64,000 nucleotides of DNA from Larix kaempferi (GCA_027924585.1 BSBM01000150.1:12205001-12269000); one strand, 5' to 3'; counted from the stretch's first letter, positions 35,095 through 46,696 are shown. The notes: generated from the sequence alone by a model not told the origin. A program made the numbers and translations.

Positions 35095-36280
35095 TCAGGT
35101 CGACATGGCAGAGTCTCCGTCGCGATAAAGCTTGAGCCGACTCTCATTGATCATTGTGGGCAGCATCTCTCCATTAACCTTCGCAAGCTGAACTGCTCCA
35201 CCTTCTTTTATCTTCATCACTTGAAAAGGGCCTAACCAATGTACACGAAACTTGCCTGGAAACTTGATGAATTTACTATCATAGAGGAGTACCAAATCTC
35301 CTTCCTGAAAGACTTTATTCTTAATATGCCTGTCATGCCAAGCCTTCTGTCTCGCCTTCTGAACACTTGTTGATGGAATCCAGCTAAAAGCATGTCTTCT
35401 TCTAAGGAAACCAATTGTGACAGCCTTTCACTCATAGTATCAGTATCTGCCATTTCTGTAATTTGAGCAATTCTGAGACTAGGAACAATGTATTCCATGG
35501 GCATGACTGCTTCTTGTCCATACACTAAACTGAAAGGTGTGTGACCTGTTAATTTCTTGCATGTGGTTCTGTAAGCCCATAACACAGCTGTGACTCTAAG
35601 GTCCCAATCATCTCTTTGTTGATTATAGATCTTGGTCAGGGCATTCTCCAGAATCTTATTGAATGCCTCAACCGTACCATTAGCTTGAGGGTGGTAGGGT
35701 GTACTCTTATGGTGACTAATGTGGAATTCTTCAGTAAGAGCCTCTATAGTCTCGTTCAGGAAATGTGTGCCCTGATCACTCCTTAGAATCAGTGGACATC
35801 CAAATCTAGTGACAATATTCTAAAAAATGAACTGCGCAGCAGTGACAACATCGCAATTCGTAACTGGCTTCGCCTCAGCCCATCTGGTGAGGTATTCAGT
35901 AGCTGTGATTATGTATCTTGCGCTGGTTCTCTTTCCTGGTGGGTTGATAGGTCCCACAAAATCAATGGCCCACTTATCAAAAGCACGCACTGTTATCTGG
36001 GGTCTTAGCGGCATTTCATCTCTTCTTGAAGGTTTTCCTGTTCGCTGGCACACATCGCAACACTTGCAGAATTTCTTAGTATCCTTGTGCAATGTTGGCC
36101 ACCAAAGACCTGTGGCTAAGATCTTCTATGCAGTCGGCTTTCCTACGAAATGGCCTCCTGCGGTTCCTTAGTGCGCTTCTGCGATTATGGAGTTCTTCTC
36201 ATGCGGTAAAATTCATCTGCACAAGACTTCATCAGGGCCCAACTTATAAAGTTGGCCTGCTATCAAAGTGAAGTCTGCGG
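35095..36280 (-). pseudogene. Integrase of the Tat/Ogre-like element
   Basis: After the nested insertion the frame resumes with HKDTKKFCKCCDVCQRTGK (HHCC zinc finger end), WAIDFVGPI (first Asp), RSDQGTHF (second Asp) and [20 protein letters not shown] (catalytic Glu). A C-terminal domain follows ([22 protein letters not shown]) and ends at 35095. No chromodomain follows. Stops occur at about 35820 and 36180 and a frame change near 35330. Confidence 0.92.
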
Positions 36281-36285
36281 CTTTG
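36281..36285. repeat. Target-site duplication CTTTG (left)
   Basis: CTTTG precedes the nested LTR element and is repeated at 39734-39738. Confidence 0.92.
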
Positions 36286-37010
36286 TGTTGGCCCGGTTTT
36301 GCAACCTGGCTTAGTGCTATGGGCACCTGCTAACTAGTAGCAGCAGTTTCAAATAGAAATAAACAACTAATTAAACTAAACAAAACTAATCATGGATCTA
36401 TGCAAGAATCTAAACAAATAATGTAAACATTTAAAAAACAAGAACAAGAAGATATTAAAGAATGAACTTGTATTGAAAAATGGGGGCAAGCAAGTGCTTG
36501 CGATAATACCTTCAATGGTGAAGGTTGATGTTGAGCAACTCCCAAGACGAGTAACTCCAAGCTCCAAGAGGTCTCCTTCTCTAAGGTTGCTTCAATGGCT
36601 AAAATGCTCAAGGGAGATTTCAGCAGCATAAGGATGAGATAATGGATGGATGTGAAATGAGGAGCCCCTACCGCCTTTTTATAGGTTTTGGCAGTGGGGA
36701 ATACCATTTGTGGTTTTGTGGAAACCAAATAGTATTGACCAACATGGTTTAGGTACTTTTCCCTCCTTTTTCCTTTTTTGAATAAAATTAATATTTTTAT
36801 TCCCTTTTTAATATTTTTGGGAATTTGGACCCTTTTTGAGGGTTTTTTATGCTTTTTTTAGGAAAAATAATCTTTTTTAATGGAAAAAGGGGTGTACTCA
36901 GGTCTTTTGGTGACCTTTTGTTGGTTTCAGAGGCTCAGATGGTGGAAAAGTGGACAAATGGGTCATGTGAATAAGGGAATGAGCTAGTGAGCACTTTTTA
37001 GGTGTTAACA
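36286..37010 (-). repeat. 3' LTR of the non-autonomous element (725 bp)
   Basis: It starts TGTTGGCCCGG and ends GGTGTTAACA on the plus strand. Short frames inside (36376-36728) recur in the sister LTR and are not genes. Confidence 0.94.
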
Positions 37011-38499
37011 GATTGCCCCCTGATGTGTGAGGGCAGGAGCTCATCGTATGGCTGATAGACATCATAGTTCTTTTGTCTTTTTTCTGGGGTTTAGGGAGAG
37101 AAGAGACCAATTGGAGAGTGGAGCCACGGCCCTTGGAAGCTGCAAGAAACAAAAAATATTACATGGCCTCAATATGAATGAGGTATAATCTCTGATAATG
37201 GACGAGGCGGGCATTCCCCATGCTCGTATCAAGACATATACATAACAATTAGTCCCAAGAAGGGGGATCTAATACATAAAGAATCTACTGGTACACCATA
37301 ACGGTCCAGGGGGGACATTATTTTGGTATGTACTCCTGATCATAACGGATCTCAATAACTGATACACTGGAATAACTGAGGAACTGCTGAAACTGAAGGT
37401 GTCCAACATCTGTAGGGACTCAAAGACTATGAGTCATCTCTGAGAAATAATGTAACTGTATACTCAAGGGAGTATGAATCTGGGGTACATTTGAATACTG
37501 TCGCCATGCGCAACTCGGATATCTGTAGAAAAAGTGTAACTGGTGTTATCCATAGGAAGACTCTCAAATGTGGAGGAATCAGGAGGTATCCGGGGTCTTC
37601 GACTAATAAGTGAAACGGACGAATACCCTGTGTGGGTCTCAACGATGCGATCAAGGTGTTGAAGTCGAGCATGTGAGAAACAACCATTTAGAGAAGTACT
37701 GAGGAGTCTTCTCGAAATGATTCGTAGGCAGTCATCATAAATGGTAATGAGTCCAAGACACAGGGACCTCTAGGTCTATCCTCTGGAATAAATGTGGTTG
37801 TCGTCGACAGAGGGAGACCAGCAACTAACAAGGCAATGATGTTTCCTTGATAGGAGCACGAGGTGTAAAACTGCAGTGTTGTTGTAATGATGGTAGGACT
37901 GACATATAGTGGGTAGACTCAAACTTCCTTTATTCAGAGCATGATGACATGGTTGACCTGGCAGCGTAGGGAACTGACTTGTAGGTGTGGGAATCATTGC
38001 TTTTAAGGATTGAAGGGTATGTATTGACTCTGGGGGGGAATCAAGCTGATGGGTGTTGTCGAGGGGGTTCTCAGGGTGACATACTGTGGAATACTCTGAA
38101 CAAAGGTGACCAAAATGGGGAAGCTGCTATATGAGTAGACGTGATCTGTCATGGCACCAAGAGGCACCATTGATTCCTTCTTCGTAGTTTTAATGAGCTC
38201 CAAGAAGGGATAAAAGTGTGCTCTTAAATGGTACGTTCCTGTGGATTTTGTGAGCCCAGGACGGCTCGTGCTCATGGTTTCTTTCATGCTCGTTAAACGT
38301 AGATTTCTAAATATGCATTTTAAATAGTAAAAAAAAATAAAATAAAATAAAAAAATAAAATAAAATTTCAAGGCTGTAAAATATGCAGAATTTAATACTG
38401 TAAAAAATGTGCTATGTGGGCAGGAAGTACAGTAAAAATTAATTTTTAAAATCGGAATGGCCGAATGAAAAAATCAGCAGCGCGGGTTTTGACAGAAAA
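37011..38499 (-). other. Non-coding interior of the non-autonomous element
   Basis: No supported gene. Contains an A-rich aaaataaaata run at about 38330-38365. The short frames at 37427-37687 and 38003-38371 resemble no family I know. Confidence 0.6.
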
Positions 38500-38823
38500 G
38501 CCGCGATGGACCGCGCGGGTTTCGGTCGCACAGTCGCAATGGACCGCGCGGAAAATGTCCGTGAAGCCGCGGTGTGCAGCGCGCAAATAGGCCGCGAAGT
38601 TGCGGTGAACCGCGCGGAAAAGGGGCGCGCAGTCGCGATGTGCAGCGTGGTAAATGACCGCGATGTGCAGCGCGGTAAATGACCGCGATGCCGCGATGTG
38701 CAGCGCGGAAAACGGCGACAAAGCCGCGGTGAACCGGGCGTAAAAAAGGCCAAAAGCCGCGATGGACCGCGCGACTGTCAGGCTAAAAACCGCGAGGCGA
38801 AAGCCGTGCACGGAAGCCGAAAA
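38500..38823. repeat. GC-rich 33-bp minisatellite, ~9-10 units
   Basis: Units start at 38500, 38533, 38566, 38599, 38632, 38690, 38723 and 38756, with one 25-bp short unit at 38665. Each begins gccgcgatg and contains accgcgcgg, so each can fold as a CCGCG/CGCGG hairpin. The array is extremely CpG-rich against an AT-rich background. It lies about 190-510 bp downstream of the 5' LTR in element sense, in the leader region. Confidence 0.92.
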
Positions 38824-39010
38824 ACGAACCCGAAAATTGTGAATTCCAGGCTGTTAATGGCAATAGATGTGGCCAAAACTTAGAGCAGCAATAGATCTGT
38901 TGTCTAAGATGGCAGATCTATGGATCTAAAGGTTAAAAACTAATAAAAAACTAAGGTTAAAAGCAAAACTAGAGATCTATTGTTCAAAACCCAGCGGAGT
39001 CACCAAAAAC

Positions 39011-39733
39011 TGTTGGCTCGGTTTTGCAACCAGGCTTAGTGCTATGGGCACCTGCTAACTAGTAGCAGTAGTTTCAAATAGAAATAAACAACTAATTAAA
39101 CTAAACAAAACTAATCATGGATCTATGCAAGAATCTAAACAAATAATGTAAACATTTAAAAAACAAGAACAAGAAGATATTAAAGAATGAACTTGTATTG
39201 AAAAATGGGGGCAAGCAAGTGCTTGCGATAATACCTTCAATGGTGAAGGTTGATGTTGAGCAACTCCCAAGACGGGTAACTCCAAGCTCCAAGAGGTCTC
39301 CTTCTCTAAGGTTGCTTCAATGGCTAAAATGCTCAAGGGAGATTTCAGCAGCATAAGGATGAGATAATGGATGGATGTGAAATGAGGAGCCCCTACCGCC
39401 TTTTTATAGGTTTTGGCGGTGGGGAATACCATTTGTGGTTTTGTGGAAACCAAATAGTATTGACCAACATGGTTTAGGTACTTTTCCCTCCTTTTTCCTT
39501 TTTTGAATAAAATTAATATTTTTATTCCCTTTTTAATGTTTTTGGGAATTTGGACTCTTTTTTAGGGTTTTTATGCTTTTTTAGGAAAAATAATCTTTTT
39601 TAATGGAAAAAGGGGTGTACTCAGGTCTTTTGGTGACCTTTTGTTGGTTTCAGAGGCTCAAATGGTGGAAAAGTGGACAAATGGGTCATGTGAATAAGGG
39701 AATGAGCTAGTGAGCACTTTTTAGGTGTTAACA
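39011..39733 (-). repeat. 5' LTR of the non-autonomous element (723 bp)
   Basis: Nearly identical to 36286-37010. Its right end abuts the CTTTG target duplication at 39734-39738. Confidence 0.94.
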
Positions 39734-39738
39734 CTTTG

Positions 39739-41300
39739 ACAACAAGTTGTTTCTTCTGTTGTATTGTGAACTCAACTGGCACTTGCCCTGTAGTGAGAAA
39801 CTCAAGAATATCGGAATAATATTCATCTGCTACTTGAATAGAAAATAGCTGCGCGTCAGGCAGATTGTCCTCCAAATTTGTAGGTTCCCCCCCTGATTCT
39901 ATCCTAGATAAATGGTCAGGTCCTGCATTCAATCTACCTGGCTTCACAATAATCTCAAAATCATACTCCTAGAAGAGGAGTAGCCATCTGCAAATTCTTC
40001 GCCCTAACACTGGCTTATTGACCAAGTACTTCAAGGCAGAATGGTCAGTATACATTTTAAAATGAGCACCCAATAGATAGTGTCTGAACTTCTTTAAGGC
40101 ATACACCATAGCTAGTCCTTCTCTTTCTGTAGTGGTGTAGTTCTTCTCAGCTGTAGACAGCTTTTTGCTAGAGTAAGCAATGGGGTGGTCAATACCTCCT
40201 TCTCCCGGTTGTGTCAGTACAACCCCCAATGCTATGGAAGAAGCATTTACATGAACATGAAAGGGTTTTTTCCAGTCTGGGAAAACTAGAATAGGTGCTG
40301 TGACCATCTTTTCTTTAAGTGTGTCCAAGCTCTGTTGGCATTCTTCTGTCCATTGGAATTTCGAATCCTTTTTCAGCAGTCTTTCCATAGGCATAGTGAT
40401 CTTTGCATAACCCTTGATAAATTTCCTGTAGTATCTTGTATGTCCCAATGTAGTGCGCAATTGTTTGACTGAGTTGGGCGCAGGCAAGTTAGCAATGATG
40501 GAAACCTTCGCAGGATCCATCATGAGTCCTTGTCTACACACAATGTGACCCAACAAAATACCAAAAGGAGCACAGAAGATACATTTTTTCAAGTTAAGGG
40601 AAATCTGATACTGTCTACATTTTTCTAACATCATCCTTAGATTCCCTATATGGTTCTTTAGTAAACCAAACACAGTCCAGTCATCAAAATAGACTTCTAG
40701 AAACTTATGAATGAATTCTTTAAAAACAGCAACAACGACTCTAGAGAAGATAGCAGGAGCGTTTTTAAGACCAAAGGGCATTACCGTATACTAGAATGAG
40801 CCCCATTCAGTTGCAAAAGTGGTCTTATGGCGGTCCTCTGGATGGATTCTGATCTGATGGTATCCTGAAAATCCATCAGTGAAGGAGTAAGCCTCTTGTC
40901 CTCCAACATTGTCAAGCACTTCGTCTATGAAGGGCATAGGAAATGGATCATGCACTGATGCGTCATTGAGCTTGCGCAAGTCCACGCAGATTCTTATTTC
41001 ACCTTTTGTCTTTTTCTCTTATACGACTATAGGACTAATCCAATCACTTTCCTCTACTGGTTCAATGATACCAGCTGCGAGCATCTTATCAATTTCTTCT
41101 CTGACCCTTTCTTTATATCGCGGATTTAACCTGTACAGGCACTGTTTTACTGGCTTAGCGTCCGTTTTCAAAGGTATGCGCATAACTCCTAAATCTCCTA
41201 GGATGCCTTTCATTTCTGTAAACTTGGTAGCAAAGATATCCTGGTACTCATGTAGTAAATCTGCAATATGGCCAATAGTTTCATCATCCCAATAATCTCC
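39739..41300 (-). pseudogene. Reverse transcriptase and RNase H of the Tat/Ogre-like element
   Basis: RT: VRIPL-type lead-in (MRIPLKTDAKPVKQ), ICVDLRKLNDASVHDPFPMP, FTDGFSGYHQI, VMPFGLKNAPAIFSRVV and the active site VYFDDWTVF at about 40700-40675 with both Asp intact. Connection: GHIVCRQGLMMDPAKV and LGHTRYYRKFIKGYAKI. RNase H: HVHVNASSIALGVVL, where the first catalytic Asp position reads Asn, and YTDHSALKYLVNK. The frame is the same as gag. Stops lie near 41019, 40790 and 39969. The segment ends at the nested element (QLVVK). Confidence 0.92.
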
Positions 41301-42670
41301 TATAGAGGCAACCTTGGGTTCTGCTTCTGTACCAATGTTAATCTTCTTGAGCTTGATGTGTTCTGTAATGGCAGGGATATAAAGCTAAGGGCCTTCGACT
41401 TTGCGCGTCCCTTCTGACTCTGGAATATTGATGTTGCGAGGATCATCATCCTCTTCTCCAGTGGTGAAATTATAACATTCCAGGGCATGTTCCATCTAGA
41501 TAGCCCAATCTGGTTGAGAATACTCCGGTAAAGGACATTGTCCAAATGTATTCCTTCTAATACACTTTAAAGCCTGATCGATGCTTGGATGATCTAACTC
41601 AAAACTGAAAGTGATTTGAAAACTTTCAATCATGAGAGGCCAAGTGATAGTGCCTCTGCGCAATTCTATTTCAGTGTACCAGTTCCTTGGAACTATATCC
41701 AACGTGTGGATGAATAGGTGAACCCACTCATCCTATGGAATATTTGACCATTGCTGAATACATGATTCAACGTGTGACCTGGGGTCACTCTGTCCATCAT
41801 ATTTGCGCGAAACTCCTGCTGTAGTCTCTTGAAATCTGCGCAGTATCAACCTGCGATAGTCTTGCCATGTGTCGATATTTTTTTTATGCGCACCCCACCA
41901 TCTTGCGGGTGTAGCGCGCAGTGCTACATCCAGTGCTTGTATGCGCTGCTCATCTGGGATTTCTTGTTCATATGCATGTATGAATTCACTTACTCCAGCT
42001 AAACCATCAAAGATTGGAGTGTTATTCAATTCTGTGCCAATCCATCGAATGGATTTAGTCATCATGGCGCAACGCCTTGCAGCAACCTCATGTAAGCGAT
42101 TCTGCCAGTTTTCCAGTCCTGCTTCCGAATATGATGCGCACGAGCTATCGCATCGCCAGCTGATATGGCCGTCCACTGTGGGATTGATATAATCATTATG
42201 ACTAGCAGTCATCTGATACAAACTTTCCATGTGGCACACTTCTTCTTCTGCTCGAATGGGTTCAATATACCATGGTCCTTGAAGGGGATCAAGTGGTGCA
42301 ATGACCCTAATCTGGTCATCCTCAAAGGTCATCTGTCTTATCTTCAAATTAATGACAGTCAGATTATCAAATGCCCAGTCTATGCCTAAAAGTGTTGGGT
42401 AAGGTCTACTATCATCCAGAATTTTGATTACTTCAAAGTCTGCAGAACTTCTTACTCCCTCAATATCAATGGGTACATTGGGTAATCTGCCCAATGGGGA
42501 AACTCGTTGCTGATTTGCTAGTATTAGATGGATATGAGATCTGATAAGCTGAGGGCTACCCATCTATTCCCATGTCTGCATGGTGAGAACATTAACTTCT
42601 GAGCCTAAATCCAAAATGACTTCGTCCATTTCAAATGCTCCAATATGCGTTGTGAGTCTCATCTCTCTTC
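41301..42670 (-). pseudogene. Protease followed by a second capsid-like domain
   Basis: The protease is read near 42630-42580 as VILDLGSEVNVL, the DLGS variant seen in some plant gypsy elements, and extends through YPTLLGIDWAFDNL. Downstream, at about 42060-41790 and before RT, lies IFDGLAGVSEFIHAYEQ, ALRATPARWWGAHK and WQDYRRLILRRF, which has the layout of a retrotransposon capsid segment (target sequence, WW motif, RF motif). A true capsid is already present in gag at 44310-43920, so this would be a second one inside pol. All segments share one frame, with stops at about 41733 and 41496. Confidence 0.75.
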
Positions 42671-42692
42671 CAGTTCTAGTATGACTCCTAAT

Positions 42693-44369
42693 CTAATGAA
42701 TAGCATGCTGCGGTGTGTTCATCGAAGCAGATTGTTGACACTGATCCAACAGGTGTTGGAGTTCCATAGTTTCTTTTTCATTGCGCAACAACTTTAAGCA
42801 GCTTCTCTGGAAAGCATGAACATTGCCTAGTGTATCCTCCTCATCAGGCCTTCTAGATGTAGTGGCCTGCTCTCGTACCAGGTTCTCTTGTCGTGGCACA
42901 TGCGGTCTAATATCATTATGCAGTAATGTGACAGAACTTGAAGCTCGAAGATCTGAGAAATACTCTTGAGCTTGCTTGAATGCTTCTTTTTGCTTCCGTA
43001 GGTCAAGCGGGGATGGTCTGATATTAGCGCGGCGCACCTATTGTGTTGCTGGCTTTCCAGTTCTCGACTCTGGCGCACTAGTGGTTGCACCACTGCACGT
43101 CACTATATTAACTATGGGATCTGGTTCTCTTTTTTCTGCTGCAATCAACTGAATATTCTGGTTAACCTGTGGCTTCTTTTCTTGCATCTTGGCCATCAAC
43201 TGAGGGCATTCTTCAATGACATGATCATAAGATTTACAGTATCTGCAGGTGGTTGTAGGGTTTTGGCAATCCCTTGCATAATGGCCTTGAGCTCCGTAGT
43301 TATAGAAAGTGATCTGTCCTCTTCCACGACCAAAACCTCCTGCGCGTCCTCGGCCCCTGTAATTTCCTCCTCGGCCTTCGCGAGCTGGGTCATACTGCGG
43401 ACCTACTGTGGGTCCCTGTGGTTCTGACTGTACTCTATAAACATCGTGTTTTCTTTCTATCATAAGGTCATATGCTCTGCAGTTGTTCTCATCATGGCCT
43501 ACTGATTTACAGAAATTGCAATATAGATTCTTTGGAGTTTGTACATATTTCTGTAACAAGTGACACTCTTGTGGTCTGTGGCCTCTAGTTCTACAGATTT
43601 CACACCAAGGCCCCTGAGCCTGTGGTAAAGGGTTAGGTGCTCCAGTTGCAATATAATCTATGAAAACAAGGCAATGTTCCTTTGAATGTACTTGCGCTCT
43701 ACACTTTGTACACCAAATTTCTTCTTTAACATCCTTTCCTCTCTTAATATCATGCACTTGCAAAGTTAGGTTTGCTATTTGGTTCTGCAACTGCGCAACA
43801 TCATTGCTTGTTCCAGCAATTAGTGAAGCTTCTAGTTTCATATCCATCTCTAGAGCTTGTTCTTGAGTAGTGAGATTCTCTTGCATAAGAGGAAGTCTAA
43901 TATGAGGAAGCAGCGCAGCAATGAACCATTCCTTATGCTGCTGCGGTGCAAACTCAAAGCTTACTTGATCTATCAAGGCTTTGAACTTCTGGTCAAAGTC
44001 CCATACTGATTCTGTAGGTAACTGTTTTATGTCTTTGAGTTCTGTTATGCACTGTGATTCTAATTTAGGTTTCTTGAATTCTTTAATCATAGCACTTCTT
44101 ACTTCAGCAAGCGTCCTATTCTGTGCTGCTGAGTATTTCATAAACCAAGTTAAGGCTCTCTCTCTTAGTGTGGTTGCTAACTGAACCAGCTTAACATCAT
44201 CATCATTAATTTGCTTAATCGTCCAAATGGCTTCACATAGAAACCAGTGCTGCTCAGGGTCTTCTAGCCTTGTTCCTCTAAAGGTTGGTAGCTTCATGTC
44301 ATCACCCATCCTTCTTGCGCTAGGTTGACGTGGAGGTGTTGTGGCCCTGCCTCCGGGATGGTTAAACAA
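42693..44369 (-). pseudogene. gag of the Tat/Ogre-like element with five zinc knuckles
   Basis: Capsid region from about 44310 (DDMKLPTFRGTRLEDPEQHW, LRERALTWFMKY, MIKEFKKPK). It is followed by CCHC-type knuckles: CTKCRAQVHSKEHC, CEICRTRGHRPQEC, CNFCKSVGHDENNC, a fourth with both first cysteines lost (YNYGAQGHYARDC), and CRYCKSYDHVIEEC. An Arg/Gly-rich stretch (RGRGRAGGFGRGRGQ) separates knuckles three and four. The 443-codon open part stops at 43038 and the frame continues to 42693. Gag packages the RNA genome; five knuckles is many for this family. Confidence 0.9.
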
Positions 44370-44645
44370 AGGTGGGGCTGAGGTACTAGAAGTATTGTGC
44401 GGGCTACTAGAGGGTGTTACTGCGGGGTTATGCTGAGCCCCGTCTGGCTTTTGCGGTGTAAAAGGGTGATAAGGGATATGAGCACTCCCTTGTCTCTCTA
44501 TATGGCTTGCTCTACGAGCTCGACTATCTTCTGGGATAGACTCAAAAGAATGCTAGTCGAGGCCTACTTTATACCGTTTTTCGCTATGAGTGCAACCGAT
44601 AACTTCAAGATCACTATCAGAATCTGCGGACATTACTTGTCTATG

Positions 44646-45200
44646 CTATTCATCGGAAGCTATGCATAGTTTTCCTTTTTCATATAAGAGAATTTTAATC
44701 CACAAGTTCAGAGAATTTAAGAACTTACCCCTATATGCTTTGAAGAAGCTCCTCTCAGCCTTGCTGAAGCTCTTTCTTGTATCTACTGCAAACTCGGTGA
44801 TGAAACCTTCCAGTAGACTGTTCAACCAAAAGTCTACTGCGCGGGACACAAGATTATCTACCCGCTTCACAGTGCTAACTAGCTCAGGCATCCAAATGAT
44901 AGGTTGATCAACATGCACAGTGGGACCAGTATCTGCTAGCTTGGATACCCACTCATGCAACTCGAGTGCAAATGTTACAAAGAAGATTTCGTGAAGGTCA
45001 GTATAAATATGCTTCTGCAACCAGTCCTCTATCTGAAGCCTAGGGCTTCTATTTTCACGTTCAACGAACTCTCTAGCCTTTGAATCAAACCACTCTTGAA
45101 TTTCTTTAGCTGTAGGATTCTAGCACCACATTGCCTTCAAAATAATAGGGTTAAATCCGTCAATGGAACCATTTGTTGGATGCTTTCTGGACAGACTCAT
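44646..45200 (-). pseudogene. Upstream ORF of the Tat/Ogre-like element, starting in the LTR
   Basis: The frame shared with gag-pol is open from ATG at 45200, 27 bases inside the 5' LTR, across the primer-binding region into a segment of about 180 residues (EIQEWFDSKAREFVERE, LHEIFFVTFALELHEWV, KSFSKAERSFFKAYRGKF). It has one stop at 45122-45120 and ends near 44646. Ogre elements are known to carry an extra ORF upstream of gag; I cannot name a domain here. The matching ATG is absent in the other LTR, so use of this start is uncertain. Confidence 0.65.
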
Positions 45201-46691
45201 GTTTTCAGGATGCACAGCAACAAACACCCCTTTGGCGCATTGGCCCTTTCGGCAACGAGCTGTGCAGCAACCCGAAGTCTCACCCGAAGTGGCTATGGGG
45301 GGGATAAGGAATCAGGTTTCCTTAACCGAGGTGGTGTGGAGTCTACAGTATTCTCCCTTCCCTTCTTGCAGGTAACCCTGCACAGAGCGTCTTACTCTCT
45401 CATAGGTCTCGCAGTGCTACAGCGCTGGAACTCACTCTTCCCAGCTGAAGTGCGCGGTAGCTCCGCACCTGCGGATGAGTCTTTTACCTGCTACCTCCGA
45501 TACACTATGTATCATCTCTTCCCTTGAGCCACAGCGCAGTAACACACTCCTTAAGCGCTGCGGTGACAGTGTTCTTACAGACTCCTTCGACTTTGCACAA
45601 GTTCACTTCCAAAGAGAGCTTCAAGGATTTACTTTACATACTCATTCATAAAGATAGCGAAACATTCATGGAAACATAGACAGTAAAGCAAAGAAATGCA
45701 ATCACATAAAGCATCACCACAACAACAAGAATTATGTAGTTCACTTCCAGGAGGGAAGCCACGTCCACGGGAATTGTGTTTTATATTATCTTGAGATGGG
45801 GATAATACAGTTCCGCTGCGCACACAGTTGCAGCCTTAGATCTTTCTGGGAAACTCCACGCACACAGCTGGGAGCCCTTCTCTTAGATCTATTCTCTTCT
45901 ACATATACTACAATGACAAAGACATACAATTACATTCCCTTCTCAGTCCTCTTGCGACTGGTCAATACATACAATGGCCTTTACGCCAAGCGGTCTCCTG
46001 CAAGATCGCGGCCTTCTTACATGCACAAAATGATCATTAACAGCTTTACAAGACACAGCAATACAAGTGCCTCAGTGACTATCAAATATCTAACTACCTA
46101 GCCAACTAACCAACCCTTTTCCCTTCTTCAATTACACATATATATAGGTGGCCCTGAGGGTCGCACCTTTACAAAACTGTGGGCCTTTCCCAATAGTGAT
46201 CCCCAAAAACCCTAACCGCTGACACGACTAGGTGTACTTTAGGTGCCTCTTGCAGTCACGTCGCAGCTTCCTGCAGACTCCACGATTTCTGGCACAGATT
46301 GTGGGTATGGGCGCTGCTTCATTGTTCTTTGCTCCTTGTCCTTCGCCTTCAATGATTCGGCCCATTGCTCTTCCTTGGTCCGAGTAACCATAACTCCTGT
46401 ACTTTTCCTTAATGAGGGTAGCTGAGCCCTCTATTCCGCCGCTTCATTTATTGCATGGTGGTTGAGCTTTCTACTAGGCCACATTTACTCTCCTTTGACT
46501 TGTGTGCACGAGCTCCGCGATTTCCGGCCCGCAATCTACGGTGAGCTCATCCATCTGGTGATGTACCGCGCACTGTTCATTTCTGCCCAAAAATGGTGCT
46601 TTTCCTCAAAATTAGCACTTTTCCTTCAAAACTTAGTGCTTTTTCCTCAAAATTTGGCAGCTTTACCATAGCTGTGGCCTATGCTCCAACA
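45174..46691 (-). repeat. 5' LTR of the Tat/Ogre-like element (1518 bp)
   Basis: Starts TGTTGGATGC and ends GCTCCAACA on the plus strand, followed by CTAAC. The primer binding site next to it (minus strand, just left of 45174) reads aaTGGTTCCATTGACGG; I cannot match it to a tRNA with confidence. Confidence 0.93.
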
Positions 46692-46696
46692 CTAAC

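Larger units (their letters stand above)
36286..39733 (-). mobile_element. Non-autonomous LTR retrotransposon (3448 bp), no gag or pol
   Basis: LTRs at 36286-37010 and 39011-39733 differ by about nine substitutions plus a few small indels by eye (just over 1 per cent), which makes this the youngest insertion in the window. CTTTG target duplications flank it. Orientation is minus: inside the right LTR the minus strand reads TGGTGACTCCGCTGGG (about 38990-39005) as primer binding site, and inside the left LTR it reads ATCAGGGGGCAATC as polypurine tract. The 2.0-kb interior has no gag-pol frame, so replication would need proteins from a partner element. Confidence 0.94.
30062..46691 (-). mobile_element. 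16.6-kb Tat/Ogre-like Ty3/gypsy retrotransposon with extra ORFs
   Basis: LTRs at 30062-31577 and 45174-46691 end in perfect TGTTGG/CCAACA inverted hexamers and are flanked by CTAAC duplications, so both boundaries are exact. Internal genes run on the minus strand: an upstream segment, gag, protease, a second capsid-like segment, RT, RNase H, integrase and then a 954-codon ORF. There is no chromodomain, and the integrase and RT resemble the Tat lineage. Gag-pol stays in one frame from 45200 to about 35330 once the nested 3453-bp insertion (a multiple of three, including its duplication) is considered. A purine tract (gtgttaggggcc, minus strand) abuts the left LTR. The LTRs differ by several per cent, so the insertion is not recent. 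Confidence 0.93.

Noticed and set aside
36376-36728. Two minus-strand frames repeated at 39101-39453
   Set aside because: They lie in the LTRs of the non-autonomous element and are copies of each other, not genes.
38446-38811. A 121-residue minus-strand frame with a repeated FRAVHR-like pattern
   Set aside because: The period is the 33-bp DNA minisatellite, and neighbouring frames are also open. The array is better explained as structured non-coding leader DNA.
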